Positions 6,645-8,487 of a DNA stretch of 8,487 nt are shown one piece after another. The stretch spans positions 1-8,487 of the forward strand of contig JAEZFH010000120.1 in assembly GCA_023437885.1 (NCBI GenBank), written 5' to 3'. Every line of letters starts with the position of its first letter. Positions within the stretch are counted from its first letter, which is position 1. The position numbers were made by a program, and so were the translations under genes. Below the pieces are notes generated by a model that saw only the letters and a program-made list of their open reading frames with translations, was not told the origin of the DNA and did no database searches. This DNA comes from Bacillota bacterium (GTDB taxonomy: Bacteria > Bacillota > Clostridia > Lachnospirales > Lachnospiraceae).

Positions 6645-6675
6645 TCCATTGAAATAAAGCTTTAATTTCAATGGA
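6645..6675. repeat. Near-perfect 31-base palindrome
   Basis: TCCATTGAAAT (6645-6655) and ATTTCAATGGA (6665-6675) are exact inverted repeats around AAAGCTTTA, which is itself nearly palindromic. No T-run follows on the plus strand (ACCCAG), so it is not a standard terminator for plus-strand transcripts. It may be a regulator-binding site in the divergent promoter region, or a hairpin ending stray transcripts. Confidence 0.65.
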
Positions 6676-6756
6676 ACCCAGTAAATTCCACAAAAGGGAA
6701 AAAATGCCAAAGAAAGGTACTTTCGTACTATTTTTGTCCGAGATTGCCAAATTTAT

Positions 6757-6781
6757 CCATGAAAACGAAGGGGATTCATGG
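6757..6781. repeat. Short inverted repeat
   Basis: CCATGAA (6757-6763) and TTCATGG (6775-6781) form a 7-bp stem with an 11-base loop, followed by GTTTTACC. It is too weak to call a terminator. It could be an operator half-site pair or chance. Confidence 0.35.
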
Positions 6782-6816
6782 GTTTTACCTATTTGTTTAC
6801 ACAAAAAGTGAAGTTG

Positions 6817-6823
6817 TGTCGAA
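6817..6823 (+). promoter_or_regulatory. Candidate Spo0A box
   Basis: TGTCGAA matches exactly the core heptamer recognised by the sporulation master regulator Spo0A. It lies 39 bases upstream of the -35 element of the promoter at 6863-6890. An inverted repeat ACACAA (6799-6804) / TTGTGT (6814-6819) overlaps its left side. One heptamer is weak evidence by itself. Site function is inference. Confidence 0.4.
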
Positions 6824-6862
6824 ATATAAGGAAGGCGATAAAATGATGCGCTAAATACGTCT

Positions 6863-6890
6863 TTGAAAACGTAAATTTACTGTGTATAAT
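6863..6890 (+). promoter_or_regulatory. Sigma-A promoter for the DUF6514-like gene
   Basis: TTGAAA (6863-6868) and TATAAT (6885-6890) are separated by 16 bases, a good housekeeping promoter. Transcription would start near 6897, giving a leader of about 44 bases before the ATG at 6941. Confidence 0.7.
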
Positions 6891-6940
6891 GAAATTTGTC
6901 AGCAAAATTCTAATTTTTATGAATGTGGGGGTAATGTAAG

Positions 6941-7231
6941 ATGAAACAGGTACAGCTACTTTTTAGCAACAAGGTATCGCTGGATGAGGAACGAAGCATG
7001 CAACTTGATTACTGCCTGATGGAGAGCTTTTCGGAAGCAGACCATGAGACCCCTTATTACGGGGTCAAGATCTCTAAGTATCTGGGGGATACGGTTGAGA
7101 TGGATGAAGTGGCCGGCATTTCTTCTTCAAGGGATAGTGTGGTATCCATTCTGGAGAAGCTATTTCGATTTGAAGTCACACCGATTTCAATGGTCGAAAT
7201 AGTGGATGAATTGGTGACACAGGAATTATAG
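6941..7231 (+). CDS. Small DUF6514-like protein of unknown function
   Basis: The protein has 96 residues and no signal peptide or membrane segment, so it is probably cytoplasmic. The sequence has YYGVKISKYLGDTVE in the middle (about 39-53). A C-terminal helical region follows, with DSVVSILEKLFRFEVTPISMVEIVDELVTQ (about 65-94). This layout, a YGV-I core strand followed by a V--L--L----V-P--M-EIVDE helix pair, resembles the clostridial DUF6514 family as I remember it. No biochemical role is known to me. A GGGGG run (6927-6931) lies 9 bases before the ATG, and a good sigma-A promoter is at 6863-6890. A possible Spo0A box upstream hints at stationary-phase or sporulation control. The last 6 bases overlap the end of the convergent yigZ-like gene. 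Confidence 0.8.
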   Translation: MKQVQLLFSNKVSLDEERSMQLDYCLMESFSEADHETPYYGVKISKYLGDTVEMDEVAGISSSRDSVVSILEKLFRFEVTPISMVEIVDELVTQEL

Positions 7232-7888
7232 GCAGGGATCAAAAAGGTGTATTTTACCGTCAAGTTTGGTGAAGTACACCTTATCTAATTCTACCGGAGC
7301 AGCCAGACCGTTGGTAAGCTCGGATACCTTTTTCATAAATGCGGAGTGTTTGCTGGGAGGAATTAGCAGTTCAAGGCGAACGATATCGGTATAATCACTG
7401 GACAGCAAGGTGAGCTGCTCCTGGCTGAAATAGTACTGGAGCTTTCCGATCAGATTATAATCGGTCTCCAGTTGAAGCCGGATGCCTATTTCTTTTGTAA
7501 TGATATTGCTGTTATTCAAGCCCTCCAGTGCGGCTGACTGGTAAGCCTTCACCAGGCCCCCGGTGCCAAGCAGGGTTCCTCCGAAATATCTGGTAACGAC
7601 GACAACCAGATTCGTAAGCTCCCTGGCCAGCAGAAGATCCAGCATCGGTCTGCCCGCAGTCTTGCTGGGCTCTCCGTCATCGGAGCAGCGCATCAGGGGC
7701 TGGTCGGTTCCGATGATATAAGCAAAACAGTTATGGCTCGCATCCCAGTATTTTTTCTTCAAGCCTTCGATTATGCCAAGGGCTTCTTCTTCTGTTTCCA
7801 CCGGACATACGGTAGCAAGGAAACGGGATTTTTTCATCTCGAATTCGCCGAAACCACCCTCATAAACAGTTTTAAAGGCTTCTTTCAT
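7226..7888 (-). CDS. YigZ / IMPACT (UPF0029) family protein
   Basis: A conserved cytoplasmic protein of the YigZ/IMPACT family. Eukaryotic IMPACT regulates the translation kinase GCN2, while the bacterial role is unsettled. The 220 residues are the usual family length. Visible signatures are KKSRFLA (19-25), DASHNCFAYIIG (49-60), CSDDGEPSKTAGRPML (68-83) and TRYFGGTLLGTGGLVKAY (99-116), followed by the ferredoxin-like C-terminal domain typical of YigZ (about 135-215). I chose the ATG at 7888 because AGAGGGGG lies 9 bases upstream. A longer in-frame start at 7960 adds 24 residues (MIIVKIRFLSYRYQ...) that are not part of the family and have no ribosome site. Its stop codon lies inside the end of the gene at 6941-7231. 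Confidence 0.93.
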   Translation of the reverse strand: MKEAFKTVYEGGFGEFEMKKSRFLATVCPVETEEEALGIIEGLKKKYWDASHNCFAYIIGTDQPLMRCSDDGEPSKTAGRPMLDLLLARELTNLVVVVTRYFGGTLLGTGGLVKAYQSAALEGLNNSNIITKEIGIRLQLETDYNLIGKLQYYFSQEQLTLLSSDYTDIVRLELLIPPSKHSAFMKKVSELTNGLAAPVELDKVYFTKLDGKIHLFDPCL

Positions 7889-7897
7889 TGTTATAAA

Positions 7898-7905
7898 CCC
7901 CCTCT
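7898..7905 (-). promoter_or_regulatory. Ribosome binding site deciding the yigZ-family start
   Basis: On the minus strand AGAGGGGG ends 9 bases before the ATG at 7888-7886. This favours that codon over the upstream in-frame ATG at 7960. Confidence 0.75.
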
Positions 7906-7961
7906 GTAAATTTTGAATTTGGTATCTGTAAGACAGGAACCTGATTTTTACTATGATCATA

Positions 7962-7991
7962 TTGATATTTAATAATTAATTATGGTATCAT
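7962..7991 (+). promoter_or_regulatory. Possible sigma-A promoter for the VanZ-family gene
   Basis: TTGATA (7962-7967) and TATCAT (7986-7991) each differ by one base from consensus and are spaced by 18 bases. The start would be near 7998, giving a leader of roughly 120 bases to the ATG at 8117. The -10 lies inside the palindrome at 7983-8004, so a bound regulator there would block it. Confidence 0.45.
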
Positions 7992-8004
7992 GTCCATGAT
8001 ACCA
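7983..8004. repeat. Perfect 22-base palindrome in the promoter region
   Basis: TGGTATCATG (7983-7992) and CATGATACCA (7995-8004) are exact inverted repeats around a TC centre. A centre this short suits a dimeric protein binding site better than an RNA hairpin, although an 8-bp stem with a 6-base loop is also possible. Confidence 0.75.
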
Positions 8005-8105
8005 GCGCCGACCGTAGGGAGTGCGCATCCTGGCATGAGTGCCATAGTATAGCACTTATGCTTATACTATCATAAGATGGGCTGAAGTATGATTAAGGTC
8101 AGCCC
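8005..8105 (+). other. Structured leader: run of hairpins before the VanZ-family gene
   Basis: Several stems follow one another. GCGC arms pair at 8005-8008 and 8023-8026. TGGCA (8031-8035) pairs with TGCCA (8040-8044). ATAGTATAGCA (8044-8054) pairs with TGCT-T-ATACTAT (8059-8070), 11 bp with one bulged T and a CTTA loop. GGGCTGA (8079-8085) pairs with TCAGCCC (8099-8105). The last stem ends one base before the GGAGG ribosome site (8107-8111). I do not recognise a known riboswitch. It may be a cis-regulatory leader or a dispersed intergenic repeat element. Confidence 0.55.
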
Positions 8106-8116
8106 CGGAGGTGTAA

Positions 8117-8487
8117 ATGAAACTAAAACATTTTTCCTGGCTGCCGGCAGTCATTATTATGGGAATAATTTTTTGCTTTTCCTCTAAGCCGGCGGAGGTA
8201 TCGGGTGAAAACAGCTTAGCAATATCACGCACGATAATTAAAATATATGAACAGGCTACGGCTACTCCGATAGAAGCCCCTGAGATGACCCGGACTTTGG
8301 ATCGGGTCGACCATATAGTACGTAAAACAGCGCATTTTATGGAATATGCCGTACTGGCAGCAGCCATTGCCCTTCATTTAACCCTTTGGAAGGAGGGGAG
8401 GGGCTGGAGACTGGGGATGCCGGTGCTGATTACTGCGCTATATGCTGCAACGGACGAATTCCACCAGACCTTTGTCCCGGGTAGAAG
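8117..8487 (+). CDS. VanZ-family membrane protein, 5' part (3' end outside window)
   Basis: The frame is open from ATG 8117 to the window end, giving 123 residues. VanZ-family proteins are small multi-pass membrane proteins. VanZ itself gives low-level teicoplanin resistance, but most chromosomal members have no known role. The first helix (about 7-21) ends in the family FSS motif (21-23). A loop follows, then the signature RKTAHFMEYAVLAA (69-82) at the start of the second helix. The third helix region has YAATDEFHQTFVPGR (109-123), where the Asp-Glu-x-His-Gln block is the most conserved part of the family. GGAGG at 8107-8111 lies 5 bases before the ATG. Nothing in the context suggests a van resistance cluster, and a housekeeping or envelope role is more likely. 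An antisense ORF at 8062-8367 is a shadow of this gene. Confidence 0.93.
   Translation, partial: MKLKHFSWLPAVIIMGIIFCFSSKPAEVSGENSLAISRTIIKIYEQATATPIEAPEMTRTLDRVDHIVRKTAHFMEYAVLAAAIALHLTLWKEGRGWRLGMPVLITALYAATDEFHQTFVPGR

Larger units (their letters stand above)
6483..6940. other. Gene-free divergent intergenic region between PBP and DUF6514-like genes
   Basis: About 460 AT-rich bases without a convincing gene. It must hold the PBP promoter (minus strand) and does hold a good promoter for the gene at 6941. On the minus strand, TATAAT at 6520-6515 is a possible PBP -10, but no good -35 is present at 16-18 bases. The region also carries the inverted repeats at 6645-6675 and 6757-6781 and a Spo0A-box heptamer at 6817-6823. 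The ORF at 6435-6665 (+) overlaps the PBP start, lacks a ribosome site and looks spurious. Confidence 0.7.

Noticed and set aside
6435..6665. 76-residue plus-strand ORF between the PBP start and the gene-free region
   Set aside because: It begins inside the PBP gene, lacks a ribosome site, contains half of a palindrome and has no recognisable similarity.
6796..6830. Second possible promoter (TTTACA 6796-6801, TATAAG 6825-6830) before the DUF6514-like gene
   Set aside because: The spacing is 23 bases, far outside 16-18. The TTGAAA-N16-TATAAT pair downstream is much better.
7889..7960. 24-residue N-terminal extension of the yigZ-family protein
   Set aside because: There is no ribosome site at 7960, the extra residues do not belong to the family, and the internal ATG at 7888 has AGAGGGGG at 9 bases.
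8062..8367. 101-residue minus-strand ORF
   Set aside because: It is antisense to the VanZ-family gene, whose plus-strand frame carries clear family motifs and a good ribosome site.
8117..8487. Glycopeptide-resistance cluster suggested by the VanZ-family gene and nearby PBP
   Set aside because: No vanR/S/H/A/X-like genes are in view. Chromosomal VanZ-family genes are common in Firmicutes without resistance, and the PBP is an ordinary class A enzyme.

Overview
The window looks like chromosomal DNA from an endospore-forming member of the Clostridia. The protein sequences and the reduced spoVA set (AC, AD and AE only) suggest a Lachnospiraceae-type genome, but that family assignment is inference. 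All complete genes look intact. I see no mobile element, CRISPR array, tRNA or rRNA.

Left part (1-3720, + strand) is a sporulation block. It holds the 3' end of spoIIAB (anti-sigma-F kinase), then sigF (spoIIAC) and a strong hairpin-plus-U-run terminator. A possible forespore-type promoter and a leader hairpin follow. Next comes an unrecognised 59-residue single-pass membrane protein, then spoVAC, spoVAD and spoVAE. In Bacillus subtilis the spoIIA operon is also followed directly by spoVA. Here spoVAA and spoVAB are missing and the small ORF sits in their place. The logic of the block is compartment control (SpoIIAB holding SigF) next to a forespore membrane system that imports dipicolinic acid and releases it at germination.

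Middle part (3744-6470, - strand) is one large class A penicillin-binding protein (glycosyltransferase plus transpeptidase). It converges on spoVAE, and a perfect 19-bp hairpin lies between them. Its best start is the internal ATG at 6470, which has a ribosome binding site.

Right part (6471-8487) begins with a 470-base gene-free region. It contains palindromes, an exact Spo0A-box heptamer and a good sigma-A promoter for a small DUF6514-like protein (6941-7231). That gene overlaps the convergent yigZ/IMPACT-family gene by 6 bases. Beyond it is a highly structured intergenic stretch, 7983-8105, that forms the probable leader of a VanZ-family membrane protein gene cut off by the window end.

No complete new system is evident. 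The items most worth following are the small ORF in the spoVAA/AB position, the hairpin cluster before the vanZ-like gene, and the possible Spo0A control of the DUF6514-like gene.
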